A stretch of 64,000 nt of DNA. Origin: an uncultured Lysobacteraceae bacterium. Lineage in GTDB: Bacteria > Pseudomonadota > Gammaproteobacteria > Xanthomonadales > Xanthomonadaceae. Below the pieces are notes generated by a model that made no database searches, was not told the DNA's origin, and saw only the letters and a program-made list of their open reading frames with translations. Location: positions 39,155-103,154 of the forward strand of contig CAKZGB010000020.1 of assembly GCA_936911875.1 (NCBI GenBank). The letters are read 5' to 3'. Made by a program: the position numbers and the translations under genes. Positions 17,554 through 27,931 of this stretch are shown piece by piece. How positions within the stretch are numbered: the stretch's first letter is position 1; every line of letters starts with the position of its first letter.

Positions 17554-18779
17554 TCTTTATTCTCCGAGACCGTCGTGTCGGTGACGGTTGCGTGCAGTTC
17601 GCCGCTGCGCAGTGAGATGCGCAACGGATCACCGATCACGACCGATTGTGCAGACTGCACTACATGGCCATGCTGATCGCGCACGACTGCATAGCCGCGC
17701 TCCAGGGTCTGTAACGGATTGACGCCATTGAGGGCACGGCCAAGACCGTTGAGTTGGGAACCGCGCAAACGCAGACGATGATCCATGCCCGATTGCAGCC
17801 GTTGCATCAGCACGCGGAAACGATCTTGCGTCTTGGCCAATTGCGCCTGCGGATGCTGCGCACTTAAGCGCAGCTGCGCGCGGTCGAGACGTTGCGCCAT
17901 GGTCTGCCAACGACGCTGCAGCAAGTGATCCATGCGCGCATGCAGGCCGTTGAGCTGACGGCCCAGGTCTGCGCGTTCCGGTACTAGCAATTCCGCGGCA
18001 GCCGAGGGGGTCGGACCGCGCAAGTCGGCCGCAAATTCAGCCAAGGAAAAATCGGTCTCGTGCCCCACCGCAACTACAGTGGGGGTATTCATGGCGGCAA
18101 CGGCGCGGACCACGGGCTCTTCGTTAAAGGCCCACAGGTCTTCGAGCGAACCGCCGCCGCGCGTCAGCAGCACGACATCGTGCCGTCCGGCGACATCCAC
18201 CGCCTGCAGCGCGCGCACGATTTGCGGAGCGGCCTGATCGCCTTGCACCAGCACCGGCACCACATCGACCTCGACCAGATGGAACCGACGCTCGAGAACG
18301 CTGAGCACATCGCGGATGGCAGCGCCGGTAGGCGAAGTGATCACGGCGATCCGACGCGGCAGAGCAGGGATCGGGCGTTTGCGTTCGGCGTCGAACAGGC
18401 CTTCGGCCGTTAACTTGGATTTGAGCTCCTCAAAGGCCTGATGCAGATCACCGGTGCCGGCCAGGGCCAGCGAGTCCGCGATCAGCTGATAGCTGCCGGT
18501 GGCCTCGTACAGCGAGATCCGGCCGCGGGCAATCACCTTGAGCCCGTTTTGCGGGGCAAATTTGAGTCGTGCAGCGCTGGATTTGAACATGGCCGAGCGG
18601 ATCTGGGCGCGCTCATCTTTCAGGGTGAAATAGTAATGCCCTGACGAAGCGCGGGTCAGCCCGCTGATTTCCGCCTCGACGGAGACAATGCCGATCGCAT
18701 CCTCAAGCAGGTCCTTGGCCAGCCGGTTGAGCTGGGTCGGAGTGAGAACGGCATCGGAATTGGCGTTGATTGGCGGCAT
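17550..18779 (-). CDS. xseA: exodeoxyribonuclease VII large subunit
   Basis: 409 aa. N-terminal OB fold with GHYYFTLKDERAQIRSAMF; catalytic-domain hallmarks PRRIAVITSPTGAAIRDVL, TRGGGSLEDLWAFNEE and VGHETDFSLAEFAADLRGPTPSAAAE (split here across the motif) are present in order. With XseB it degrades single-stranded DNA. The 409-aa length is slightly shorter than E. coli XseA (456). It heads the leftward operon and diverges from ispG with 43 bases between starts. Confidence 0.95.
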   Translation of the reverse strand: MPPINANSDAVLTPTQLNRLAKDLLEDAIGIVSVEAEISGLTRASSGHYYFTLKDERAQIRSAMFKSSAARLKFAPQNGLKVIARGRISLYEATGSYQLIADSLALAGTGDLHQAFEELKSKLTAEGLFDAERKRPIPALPRRIAVITSPTGAAIRDVLSVLERRFHLVEVDVVPVLVQGDQAAPQIVRALQAVDVAGRHDVVLLTRGGGSLEDLWAFNEEPVVRAVAAMNTPTVVAVGHETDFSLAEFAADLRGPTPSAAAELLVPERADLGRQLNGLHARMDHLLQRRWQTMAQRLDRAQLRLSAQHPQAQLAKTQDRFRVLMQRLQSGMDHRLRLRGSQLNGLGRALNGVNPLQTLERGYAVVRDQHGHVVQSAQSVVIGDPLRISLRSGELHATVTDTTVSENKE

Positions 18780-18822
18780 AGCAAGTCACATCCTGGAAAT
18801 CCGCAAACGGTACAATGAGCGG

Positions 18823-20088
18823 ATGACGGAATCTCCTATTATCCCACTGCCGGAGCCCCCTGAACTGGGTGCGCTGCCGCGCAAATCCACCTTTAGCGTG
18901 CAAGTCGGCAACGTGACCGTTGGCGGCGGCCGCCCGGTCGTGGTCCAGTCCATGACCAATACCGACACCACCGATGTCAAAGGCACCGCCGATCAGATCG
19001 CGCAGCTCTGGCGCGCCGGCAGCGAAATGGTCCGCATCACGGTCAACACGGTCGAGGCCGCACAGGCCGTACCGCAGATTGCCGAACGTCTGGCCATGAT
19101 GAATGTCGATGTGCCGATCATTGGCGACTTCCACTACAACGGTCACCAGTTACTGACCGCCGTGCCGGAATGTGCGCAAGCGCTAGCCAAGTACCGCATC
19201 AATCCGGGCAACGTGGGTTTCGGTAAAAAGAAAGACACGCAGTTCGCAACCCTGATTGAAAAGGCCATCGAATACGGCAAGCCCGTACGCATCGGTGCCA
19301 ACTGGGGTTCGTTAGATCAGGCGCTGGCCCAAGTCCTGATGGATGAGAATGCGGCCTCTGCCAATCCCAAAGATGCGGGCGCCGTTCTGCGCGAGGCATT
19401 AATCCGCTCCGCACTCGATAGCGCGTATAAAGCTGTAGAGATCGGTCTGCCGAAAGATCGCATCATTCTCAGCGCCAAGGTCAGCGGCGTGCAGGAACTG
19501 ATCGCGGTGTATCGGGAACTGGCAACCCGCAGTGATTTTGCGTTGCATTTGGGCCTGACCGAGGCCGGCATCGGTTCCAAGGGCATCGTCGCTTCGAGCG
19601 CCGCATTGGCGGTCTTATTGCAGGAAGGCATTGGCGACACCATCCGCATCTCCCTGACCCCCGAACCCGGGCAGTCACGCACGGCCGAGGTCGTCGTGGC
19701 GCAGGAACTGCTGCAAACGATGGGGCTGCGTGCATTCACGCCCATGGTTACAGCGTGCCCCGGTTGCGGACGGACGACCAGTACGTTCTTCCAGGAGCTG
19801 GCGCAGAAAGTGCAGCAGCATGTGCGCGACAAAATGCCCGAATGGCGCATCACGCACCCCGGCGCAGAGAATCTGACACTGGCCGTGATGGGTTGCGTGG
19901 TCAACGGACCGGGTGAATCGCGTCATGCCGACATCGGTATTTCCCTGCCGGGCACCGGCGAAGCGCCGTCCGCACCTGTCTTTGAAAATGGCGAAAAGAC
20001 AGTCACATTGCGTGGTGAGGGTATTGCCGATGAATTTGTGCAACTGATCGACGATTACGTCGAACGGCGCTGGTCACAGCGGGCATAA
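18823..20088 (+). CDS. ispG: 4-hydroxy-3-methylbut-2-enyl diphosphate synthase (IspG/GcpE)
   Basis: 421 aa from ATG 18823; the longer frame starting at 18688 only reads antisense to xseA. The 4Fe-4S ligands are TACPGCGRTT (CxxC) and the cysteine in AVMGCVVNGPGESRHADIG. It makes HMBPP from MEcPP, the penultimate step of the MEP isoprenoid pathway. It is longer than the E. coli protein (372 aa) but similar to Xanthomonas homologues, with an insert in the C-terminal half. Ends at a strong terminator. Confidence 0.95.
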   Translation: MTESPIIPLPEPPELGALPRKSTFSVQVGNVTVGGGRPVVVQSMTNTDTTDVKGTADQIAQLWRAGSEMVRITVNTVEAAQAVPQIAERLAMMNVDVPIIGDFHYNGHQLLTAVPECAQALAKYRINPGNVGFGKKKDTQFATLIEKAIEYGKPVRIGANWGSLDQALAQVLMDENAASANPKDAGAVLREALIRSALDSAYKAVEIGLPKDRIILSAKVSGVQELIAVYRELATRSDFALHLGLTEAGIGSKGIVASSAALAVLLQEGIGDTIRISLTPEPGQSRTAEVVVAQELLQTMGLRAFTPMVTACPGCGRTTSTFFQELAQKVQQHVRDKMPEWRITHPGAENLTLAVMGCVVNGPGESRHADIGISLPGTGEAPSAPVFENGEKTVTLRGEGIADEFVQLIDDYVERRWSQRA

Positions 20089-20091
20089 AAA

Positions 20092-20128
20092 AAGAGACGC
20101 AACGTTGCCGTTGCGTCTCTTCTGTTTT
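20092..20128. terminator. bidirectional intrinsic terminator
   Basis: Perfect 13-bp stem AAGAGACGCAACG (20092-20104) / CGTTGCGTCTCTT (20109-20121) with loop TTGC. It is followed by TCTGTTTT on the plus strand and by a run of T on the minus strand. It ends ispG and the leftward efflux operon. Confidence 0.92.
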
Positions 20129-20139
20129 ACGGGGCGGAA

Positions 20140-21522
20140 TTACAAAGTGCCGCCACCCAGAGCCTGATACAACTTCACGCGATTGATCTGCGCCACCAGC
20201 TGCGTCGAGATCAATGCGCTTTGCGCCTGGTACAGCGAGCGCTGTGCATCGAGCACATTGAGATAGCCGTCGTAACCGTAACGATAGCGGACGTTGGTCA
20301 GCTCATGAGAACGTGCAACGGCACGCACCAGATTGGTTTGCGCGACGACTTGCTGTTCCTGCGTGCGGAGCAGGTCGAGGCCATCGGCCACTTCGCGGAA
20401 GCCCGATTGAATCGCCTTTTCGTAGCTGGCCAATGCCAGATCCTGATCGGCCTTGGACGCCGCGTACTGGCCCTGCAGTGCACCGCCATTGAAAATCGGC
20501 AGCGAAATCTTGGGAGTAAAGTTCCACAGGAACTTGCCCGAAACCAAATCGCTCAGCTCCGTGCCACCCACACCGGCACTACCGGTCAGCGAAATGCTCG
20601 GGAAGAATGCCGCACGTGCTGCCGCCACATTGGCCTGTGCAGCGCGCAAGCTGTATTCGGCCGCCATGATGTCGGGACGACGCAGCAGGGCAGTGGACTC
20701 AAGACCGGCCGGAATCGGCGGGGCCACAACGAGATTGTTATTCCATTCGCCTTGGATCGATTCGGGTACAACCGGCTCACCGACCAGCAAGGTCAGCAGA
20801 TTTTCATCCTGCTCAATCTGGCCGCGGTACTGCGCCTGCGAAGAACGCGCCGACTCGACTTGCGAGCGCGCTTGGGCTAGATCCAAACCGCTGGCCACAC
20901 CGACGGTGTGACGCTTGTCGACCAGATCCAGAGTTCCCTGATTGGCTTTGAGCGTGGATGTAGCCAACGCCAGCTGGGCCCGATCAGCGAGTGTGGTCAG
21001 GTACAGCTGTGCGATTTGCGACACCAGGGCCGATTGCGCAGCGCGTGCGTTTTGTTCCTGCGACAGCAGCGACTGTTGCGCCGCGGCCGATTCGTTTCGC
21101 AACTTGCCGAACAGATCGAGCTCGTACGCCGCATTGGCACCGGTCTGATAAGAGTCATCGCCGGGCCCCACCGAGGCTTGCGAACCCACATTGACCGAAG
21201 GCAATAAGGGCGAGCGGGCAATACGTGCTTGGGCACGAGCCTTTTCAACGTTGATCACGGCCATGCGCAGATCGCGGTTGTTGCGCAAAGCGCGATCAAT
21301 CAGATTGCGCAATTGCGGATCGGTGAAGTAGCTGGACCATGGTAAGTCGGCAGCCAAGCCGATCACCGCGTCATCACCCGGAACGGCCGGGAACGATGAC
21401 GGCACCACCGCCTGCACGGTGGCCTCGCCGGTTGCCGGCGGGGCCTCGCGTTGAGGCACCATGCCGGCACAAGCCGACAGGGAAAGACTCAGCGCCACTG
21501 CGATGGTTAAGGTCTTACGCAT
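20140..21522 (-). CDS. outer-membrane efflux lipoprotein (OprM/NodT family)
   Basis: 460 aa from ATG 21522, chosen because GGAG precedes it and a lipoprotein signal begins there (lipobox LSAC near residue 19). Two TolC-type OEP repeats are visible, with LRNLIDRALRNNRDLRMA and LLRRPDIMAAEYSLRAAQANV. It forms the outer-membrane channel of the tripartite pump encoded immediately upstream; its start overlaps the pump stop by 8 bases. OprM/AdeK/SmeC-like; exact assignment not possible. Confidence 0.92.
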   Translation of the reverse strand: MRKTLTIAVALSLSLSACAGMVPQREAPPATGEATVQAVVPSSFPAVPGDDAVIGLAADLPWSSYFTDPQLRNLIDRALRNNRDLRMAVINVEKARAQARIARSPLLPSVNVGSQASVGPGDDSYQTGANAAYELDLFGKLRNESAAAQQSLLSQEQNARAAQSALVSQIAQLYLTTLADRAQLALATSTLKANQGTLDLVDKRHTVGVASGLDLAQARSQVESARSSQAQYRGQIEQDENLLTLLVGEPVVPESIQGEWNNNLVVAPPIPAGLESTALLRRPDIMAAEYSLRAAQANVAAARAAFFPSISLTGSAGVGGTELSDLVSGKFLWNFTPKISLPIFNGGALQGQYAASKADQDLALASYEKAIQSGFREVADGLDLLRTQEQQVVAQTNLVRAVARSHELTNVRYRYGYDGYLNVLDAQRSLYQAQSALISTQLVAQINRVKLYQALGGGTL

Positions 21523-24500
21523 TGGGAGTCTCCTGCGTCTTGCTGGCGGGATGGGGCTTGCGCGCATTGATCAGTTTTTCAACGACCACAAAGAACAGCG
21601 GCACAAAGAAGATACCCAGGAAGGTACCGGCGAGCATGCCGCCGAGCACACCGGTGCCGATGGCGCGCTGCGCACCCGAACCGGCACCCGAGGCCATCGC
21701 CAGCGGCAACACACCCAGACCGAAGGCCATCGACGTCATCAGAATCGGACGCAGACGGTCACGGATCGCGTGCAGTGTCGCTTCGATCAGTTCCATGCCT
21801 TCTTCGTAATAGGTCTTGGCAAATTCCACGATCAGAATTGCGTTCTTGGACGTCAGACCCACGGTGGTCAGCATCGCCACCTGGAAGTACACGTCGCGGC
21901 TCATGCCGAACAGGGTGTTACCGAGCGCAGCGCCGAGAATACCCAGCGGTGCCACCAGCAGGACGGCGGTCGGCACGGCCCAGCTTTCATACAGCGCGGC
22001 CAGGCAGAGGAACACGATCAGCAGCGACAGGATGTACAGCATGGTCGTCTGCGAACCGGCCTGACGTTCCTGATACGACAGGCCCGTCCAGTCGACCGTA
22101 AAGCCCTGCGGCAACTTGGCAGCCATCGCCTCAATCTCGGCCATTGCATCACCCGACGAAACGCCCGGTGCGCCCTGACCTTGAATGCCCATGGCACCGA
22201 CGCCGTTATAACGGTCCAGACCTTGCGGGCCGAACTCCCAGCGCGTCGTGGCGAAGGCAGAGAAGGGAACCATTTGCCCCAGGTTGTTCTTGACCTTCCA
22301 GAGGGCAAAGTTATCCGGCGACATGCGGAACGGTGCATCGGCCTGCATGTAGACGCGCTTAACCCGACCGCGATCAATAAAGTCATCGAGATAAGCACCA
22401 CCCCAGGCAGTACTCAGTGTTGCGTTGATCTGATCCATCGTCAGATTGAGCGCGCCCACACGTTGCGGATCAATATCCACCCGCAGGGTTGGCGCATCTT
22501 CGGAACTGCTCGGTCGTACACCGGTTAGCTTTTTGTTCTGCATCGCCATGCCCAGCAGCATGTTACGAGCTTCGAGCAATTTGGCATGGCCGGAACCGTT
22601 GTTGTCCTTGAGATAGAACTCAAAGCCGGACGACGTGCCCAGCTCCGGCATCGCCGGCGGGGCCATCACGTAAGCTTGTGCATCGGTGACGGTGCCCATC
22701 AGGCTCATCATGCCGCGCATGGCAACGCCCTGGGCGCTGTTGTCCTTACCGTGCCGTTCACTCCAATCCTTAAGTCGCACGAAGGCCATACCGTTGTTCT
22801 GGCCGGAACCCATAAAGCTGAAGCCCTGCACCGTGAACAGCGATCGTACGGTTCCGGATTCCTTTTCCAGGAAGAAGTCCTCGACCTCTGCAAGCGCGTG
22901 CAAGGTGCGCTCCTGCGTAGCACCCGGTGGCGCCGTGATCATGCCAAACAGCATGCCCTGATCTTCGTCGGGGAGGAAGGAGCTGGGCAAGCGCACGAAC
23001 AGCACCACCATGGCGAGCACCAGTGCGGCGTAGATCGCCAGGTAGCGACCCGGGAAACGCAGAATGCGCGCGACCAGCGTCTGGTATTTCTTGTTCGTCT
23101 GGTCGAACTTGTTATTGAACCAAGTAAAGAACTTGCCGTGGCCGTGATGCTCGCCCTTTTTAACGGGCAGCAGAATGTTGGCGCACAGGGCAGGCGTCAG
23201 CACGATGGCGATCAGCACCGACAGAGCCATGGCCGACACAATCGTGGCCGAGAACTGACGATAGATGATGCCGGTCGAGCCATCCATAAAGGCCATGGGC
23301 ACGAACACTGCCGACAGGACGATACCGATACCGACCAGTGCACCGGTGATCTGATGCATGGACTTGCGGGTTGCCTCCAGTGGCGAGAGGCCCTCGTCGG
23401 TCATCAGTCGCTCGACGTTTTCCACCACCACGATGGCATCGTCGACCAGCAGACCGATCGCGAGAACCATGGCGAACATGGTCAGCATGTTGATGGTGAA
23501 CCCAAGTGCCAGCAGCACACCGAATGTACCCAAAAGAACGACAGGAATCGCAATCGTCGGGATCAGCGTGGCGCGGAAGTTCTGCATGAACAGATACATC
23601 ACGAAGAACACCAGCACGATGGCTTCGAGCAGGGTCTTAATCACGTTCTTGATCGAGACCTTAACGAACGGGGTGGTGTCATATGCGACTTCGGTTTTCA
23701 GACCTTTCGGGAAGTGCGGCTGAAGCTGAGCGATGGCGGCGTTGACGCCTTCGGCCGTGTCGAGTGCGTTAGCACCCGTAGCCAGATTGATCGCGATACC
23801 CGATGCGTTCTTGCCGTTGTAGCGTGAGACGAAACCGTAGCTTTCGGCGCCGAGTTCGATGCGGGCCACATCGCCCAGACGCAGAATCGAACCGTCGTTG
23901 CCGCTGCGGACAATGATGTTACGGAACTGCTCGGGAGTCTGTAGACGGTCCTGCGCCGTGATCGGTGCGTAGATCTGCGTGCCCTGTACCGCCGGAGTTT
24001 CACCCAGTTGGCCCAGAGCAATTTGTGCATTCTGCGCTCTTACAGCTACAGCCACTTCGGACGGCGAGAGTTGGAAGGTATCGAGTTTGTTAGGGTCCAA
24101 CCAGATCCGCATAGCGTACTTGGCGCCGAACAGCTGCACGTTACCTACGCCCGGCACGCGAGCCAGCTGATCGACCACTGACGCGGCCAGATAGTCACCG
24201 ATGTCCGTTGGGTTCATCGAACCGTCTTCGGAGTAGAACGCCAGCACCATCAGGAAGCTGTCGCCGGATTTTGTCACCGAGATACCTTGGCGTTGCACTT
24301 CCTGCGGCAGCAGCGGTGTGACGCTCTGCAGTTTGTTCTGGACCTGGACTTGAGCCGTGTCCGGATTGGTACCGGTCTTGAAGGTCAGGTTCAAACTGGC
24401 GGAACCGCTGGACGTGGATGCGGAGTTGAAATACAGCAAACCGTCGAGGCCTTTGAGGTTTTGCTCGATGATCTGGACCACCGAGTCCTCAACCACCTTG

Positions 24501-24661
24501 GCGGAAGCGCCCGGGTAAACTGCATTCACGCTGACTGTGGGCGGCGCCACATTGGGGTACATGGAGATTGGCAGGCGCAGCACCGACAGGGTGCCGACCA
24601 GCAGGATAATGAGCGCAATCACCCATGCCAGGATGGGGCGCTCAATAAAGAATTTAGACAT
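21515..24661 (-). CDS. RND multidrug efflux transporter, HAE1 family (AcrB/MexB-like)
   Basis: 1048 aa with the RND 12-helix plan. It begins MSKFFIERPILAWVIALI. The proton-relay aspartate pair is in GLLVDDAIVVVENVERLM and the partner lysine in VGLTSKNAILIVEFAK. Two large periplasmic loops follow TM1 and TM7. It exports amphiphilic drugs by proton antiport. Encoded between its adaptor (15 bases upstream) and its outer-membrane channel. No TetR-type repressor gene lies beside the operon. Confidence 0.95.
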   Translation of the reverse strand: MSKFFIERPILAWVIALIILLVGTLSVLRLPISMYPNVAPPTVSVNAVYPGASAKVVEDSVVQIIEQNLKGLDGLLYFNSASTSSGSASLNLTFKTGTNPDTAQVQVQNKLQSVTPLLPQEVQRQGISVTKSGDSFLMVLAFYSEDGSMNPTDIGDYLAASVVDQLARVPGVGNVQLFGAKYAMRIWLDPNKLDTFQLSPSEVAVAVRAQNAQIALGQLGETPAVQGTQIYAPITAQDRLQTPEQFRNIIVRSGNDGSILRLGDVARIELGAESYGFVSRYNGKNASGIAINLATGANALDTAEGVNAAIAQLQPHFPKGLKTEVAYDTTPFVKVSIKNVIKTLLEAIVLVFFVMYLFMQNFRATLIPTIAIPVVLLGTFGVLLALGFTINMLTMFAMVLAIGLLVDDAIVVVENVERLMTDEGLSPLEATRKSMHQITGALVGIGIVLSAVFVPMAFMDGSTGIIYRQFSATIVSAMALSVLIAIVLTPALCANILLPVKKGEHHGHGKFFTWFNNKFDQTNKKYQTLVARILRFPGRYLAIYAALVLAMVVLFVRLPSSFLPDEDQGMLFGMITAPPGATQERTLHALAEVEDFFLEKESGTVRSLFTVQGFSFMGSGQNNGMAFVRLKDWSERHGKDNSAQGVAMRGMMSLMGTVTDAQAYVMAPPAMPELGTSSGFEFYLKDNNGSGHAKLLEARNMLLGMAMQNKKLTGVRPSSSEDAPTLRVDIDPQRVGALNLTMDQINATLSTAWGGAYLDDFIDRGRVKRVYMQADAPFRMSPDNFALWKVKNNLGQMVPFSAFATTRWEFGPQGLDRYNGVGAMGIQGQGAPGVSSGDAMAEIEAMAAKLPQGFTVDWTGLSYQERQAGSQTTMLYILSLLIVFLCLAALYESWAVPTAVLLVAPLGILGAALGNTLFGMSRDVYFQVAMLTTVGLTSKNAILIVEFAKTYYEEGMELIEATLHAIRDRLRPILMTSMAFGLGVLPLAMASGAGSGAQRAIGTGVLGGMLAGTFLGIFFVPLFFVVVEKLINARKPHPASKTQETPNA

Positions 24662-24676
24662 TAGGTCAGGCTCCGG

Positions 24677-25891
24677 TCAGTGCGCTGCCGGCGCGGCGGC
24701 CGCCGGCTTATCGGCGCGAGGTTGCACCGGTGCCTTTGCGACGTAGGGACGGGCATTGACCGTGGCGCCGGGCTGCACTTTTTGCTGGCCTTCCATGATC
24801 ACGCGATCGCCATCTTTGAGGCCGCTTTCAACCAACCAGCCATTGTCCATGGAGCTCGAGACGACGATCGGACGCGACTCGACCTTATTGTCCTTGCCAA
24901 CCACCATGACTGAAGTGCCGCCCTTGGCATCACGCGAGACTGCCATTTGCGGAACGACGATGGCACTGTCACGCTCGGACGAACCGACGATGGCACGGAC
25001 ATACATACCCGGCAGCAGCAGGTTGTTCGGATTCGGCACTACGATGCGGGTGGTGTAGCTACCGGTACTCGGATCCACCAGAGTCGAACTGAAGGCCAGA
25101 CGACCGGCCTGCGGATATTCGCTGCCATCTTCGAGCACAATCTTGACCGGCACCGAACTGGCCGTATGGCCCTGTCCATCGGCGATGGCTTTGCGGGTGC
25201 GCAAGTATTCCGAGCTGCTCTGCGTCACGTCAATATAGACCGGATCGAGCGATTGAATGGTTGCCAGTACGGTGGCTTGGCCGGCAGTAACTAGGGCCCC
25301 TGCAGTGACGGACGAGGCGCCAATCACGCCGGAGATCGGTGCCGTGATGCGGGCGCGGCCCAACTGCACCTGTGAGCCACTCAAGATCGCCTGTTGCGCA
25401 CGGACGGCAGCAACGGCCTGATTGTAGGCAGCTTGGGCGTTGTCATTTTCCTGCTTGCTGATGGCATCCATCTTGACCAGCTGCGCGGCACGGGCGGCGG
25501 TGGAACGTGCCGAGGCCGCCGTGGCTTCGGCAGCGGCGAGTTGTGCTCGAGCAGAGGCCGTGTCGGCGCGGTACTGCGAATCATCGAGCTGATACAGAGC
25601 TTGGCCGGCGCGAACATATCCGCCTTCGGTAAACAGGCGGCGTTGGATAATGCCGGAGACTTGCGGGCGCACTTCGGACATTTGCGATGCGACTACGCGG
25701 CCGGGCAGTTCGGACTCAATAACCTGTCGGCCGCTTTGAATGGTGACGACGGTGACAGCAGCGGGAGGCATTTGGCCTGCGCCTGCGCCTGCGGCAGCGG
25801 CAGCATCCTTATCCTTGCATGCAGTGACGGACAGGACAGCAACCAAGGCGAGTGCCAAAGCTGCCGGACGGATGGAAGTATGCGTACGCAT
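24677..25891 (-). CDS. periplasmic adaptor lipoprotein of RND pump (AcrA/MexA-like)
   Basis: 404 aa from ATG 25891 (MRTHTSIRPAALALALVAVL); a frame start 15 codons upstream would break the signal peptide. Lipobox SVTAC near residue 25. Membrane-fusion protein features: SGIIQRRLFTEGGYVRAGQ (lipoyl half), an alpha-helical hairpin around 85-165, and SSERDSAIVVPQMAVSRDA. It bridges inner-membrane pump and outer-membrane channel. First gene of the efflux operon. An Ala/Pro-rich tail follows residue 375. Confidence 0.92.
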   Translation of the reverse strand: MRTHTSIRPAALALALVAVLSVTACKDKDAAAAAGAGAGQMPPAAVTVVTIQSGRQVIESELPGRVVASQMSEVRPQVSGIIQRRLFTEGGYVRAGQALYQLDDSQYRADTASARAQLAAAEATAASARSTAARAAQLVKMDAISKQENDNAQAAYNQAVAAVRAQQAILSGSQVQLGRARITAPISGVIGASSVTAGALVTAGQATVLATIQSLDPVYIDVTQSSSEYLRTRKAIADGQGHTASSVPVKIVLEDGSEYPQAGRLAFSSTLVDPSTGSYTTRIVVPNPNNLLLPGMYVRAIVGSSERDSAIVVPQMAVSRDAKGGTSVMVVGKDNKVESRPIVVSSSMDNGWLVESGLKDGDRVIMEGQQKVQPGATVNARPYVAKAPVQPRADKPAAAAPAAH

Positions 25892-26000
25892 GTGGATTTC
25901 CGGCTCCAGAATCGAAGCTACCAGTTTACCAGCCAACGGTGCCGTATCGTGTGCTAAGAGACAGGGGTGGGACTAAGGAAATCCGCCGTTAAGCACGTAT

Positions 26001-26915
26001 TCAGCTGACCGGTGTCACGGACTGCGAGGGTTTGTCCGATAGCGCCTGGCGGGCCAAGGTGGCTTCGCGATGGGCAATGTAGGCGTTTGCGCCAAGAATG
26101 ATGGCGGCACCGAGCAGGGTGTAGCCATCGACCTGTTCTGCGAACCACATCCAGCCGAACAAGGTCACCAACGGCAACTGCAGGAAGCTGATTGGAGACA
26201 GGGCCGAGACTTCGCCTAATTGCATTGCGCGAGTCCACAGCAATTGACCGCCCGTGCCGAACAGTCCAAGCGCCGCGATCTGGAGCCAGGTGACACCGCG
26301 TGGCCATTGCCATTCGGGCAGTGCCGGCCACAGCGACATGCCAACCCAGAACAAGTAGGTGTAGAACACCACGGTGTAGGGATCGTCGATCTTAGTCAGC
26401 TGCTTGAGTTGAATCGAAACCGCGGCGTTGAGCAGTGCGGCCATCACGGCAACCAAAGCGCCGATCTCGAACGCATGAGAGAACGGCCTGACCAGAATCA
26501 GCACACCGATAAAGCCCGCGATCACCGCCATCCAGCGGCGGATGCGAACCACTTCGCCAAGGAATAGGGCGGCCGCAATCGTAACGAACAGGGCCGATGA
26601 ATACGAAATCGATACCGCTTGCGCTAAGGGCAAGTGCGCGATGGACCAGAAGATGCAGTACATCGAGAGGATGCCGACAGCGCACCGGATAAAGTACTTG
26701 CCAAGCTGCGAGGTGCGCGGAACCTGACGGTGAACCCGCAGCACAAACGGAATCGCCACCAGAAAGCCGGCAAGATTACGCCAGAAGGCCGTCTCCAGGA
26801 CGGGTAGCGATTGCGAGACCAGACGCACCGCAATGGTCATCAGTGCAAAGCACATCGCCGAGGCGACCATGAGTCCTGCCGCCTTACCTAAATCCGGTTT
26901 GGGGTTCGCGCTCAT
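26001..26915 (-). CDS. DMT superfamily transporter (EamA)
   Basis: 304 aa with ten predicted membrane segments in two EamA repeats; the end of the second repeat holds SPISFLQLPLVTLFGWMWF. Members export or import small metabolites; the substrate is unknown. Its ATG overlaps the murB stop (ATGA), so it is probably expressed with pyrD-murB. Confidence 0.88.
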   Translation of the reverse strand: MSANPKPDLGKAAGLMVASAMCFALMTIAVRLVSQSLPVLETAFWRNLAGFLVAIPFVLRVHRQVPRTSQLGKYFIRCAVGILSMYCIFWSIAHLPLAQAVSISYSSALFVTIAAALFLGEVVRIRRWMAVIAGFIGVLILVRPFSHAFEIGALVAVMAALLNAAVSIQLKQLTKIDDPYTVVFYTYLFWVGMSLWPALPEWQWPRGVTWLQIAALGLFGTGGQLLWTRAMQLGEVSALSPISFLQLPLVTLFGWMWFAEQVDGYTLLGAAIILGANAYIAHREATLARQALSDKPSQSVTPVS

Positions 26916-27931
26916 GAAATGACGCGCGGTTCCGGTTCGATACGGATTCCAAAACGTTGCTCCACGCTCTCCATGATGCGGTGAGCGAGGTTCATGATGT
27001 CAGCGCCACTGGCGTTGCAGTAATTGACCAGTACCAGCGCGTGTCCGGGTGCGACGCCGGCATCGCCATCGCGATGACCCTTCCAGCCGGCCTGATCAAT
27101 CAGCCATGCGGCACTGAGTTTGCGGGTGGCATCACTGGAGCCGCGAAATACCGGCATTTGCGGATTTTGTGCGAGCAGTGCATCGGCCACTTGCAGCGGC
27201 ACGATCGGGTTTTTAAAGAAGCTACCGGCATTACCCAGTACTGCAGGGTCGGGCAGTTTGGCGCGGCGGATCGCAACTACCGCATCGGCAATCTGTTGCG
27301 ACGTTGGCGTCTGCGTAGCGGCCTCGGGAAGGGCATCGCGCAGTCCGGCGTAATCGAGACGCGGTTCGCCTTGACGATACAGATTGAACGTCACGTCTGT
27401 AATGACGAATCGACTCAGATCCTGCTTGAACAACGAGTCACGATACGCGAACTCACAATCGGCATTACTCAAGTGATGCCATTCGCCGGTGCGCGGTTCA
27501 AAGGCATGTACCGATTCGATGGCGCTGTTGACCTCGACCCCGTACGCGCCAATGTTCTGAATCGGGCAGGCACCGACGGTGCCCGGGATGTAGGCCAGAT
27601 TCTCGAGACCGAACAGGCCTTGCGCCACGCTGTCCATGACGAGCTCGTGCCAGATCTTGCCGGCGCCGACGCGCCATTGCACGCGATCCCCGTCATCACT
27701 GATCAGTTCGATGTCGGCATTGCGAAGGCGAACCAGCGGCACCCTGGGGTCGGCGGCCAATACGATATTGGAGCCGCTGCCGACTACCAACGGCGCGGTA
27801 TCAAAGCGCGCCCACAGTGCGGGCACCGCAACGGGATCCCGAACCTCAAACAGTTCGGCAGCGCGCGCCGCAATACCCATGGTGTTGAGCTGACGCAGCT
27901 CGACATCTACTAGGCGTTCAATGGCACTCAT
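26912..27931 (-). CDS. murB: UDP-N-acetylenolpyruvoylglucosamine reductase
   Basis: 339 aa. FAD-binding part: PLVVGSGSNIVLAADPRVPLV; substrate part: GLENLAYIPGTVGACPIQNIGAYG and GNAGSFFKNPIVP, with the serine proton donor in GSFFKNP. This is the type I (E. coli-like) MurB, which reduces UDP-GlcNAc-enolpyruvate to UDP-MurNAc in peptidoglycan synthesis. Overlaps pyrD and eamA by ATGA at both ends. Confidence 0.95.
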   Translation of the reverse strand: MSAIERLVDVELRQLNTMGIAARAAELFEVRDPVAVPALWARFDTAPLVVGSGSNIVLAADPRVPLVRLRNADIELISDDGDRVQWRVGAGKIWHELVMDSVAQGLFGLENLAYIPGTVGACPIQNIGAYGVEVNSAIESVHAFEPRTGEWHHLSNADCEFAYRDSLFKQDLSRFVITDVTFNLYRQGEPRLDYAGLRDALPEAATQTPTSQQIADAVVAIRRAKLPDPAVLGNAGSFFKNPIVPLQVADALLAQNPQMPVFRGSSDATRKLSAAWLIDQAGWKGHRDGDAGVAPGHALVLVNYCNASGADIMNLAHRIMESVEQRFGIRIEPEPRVIS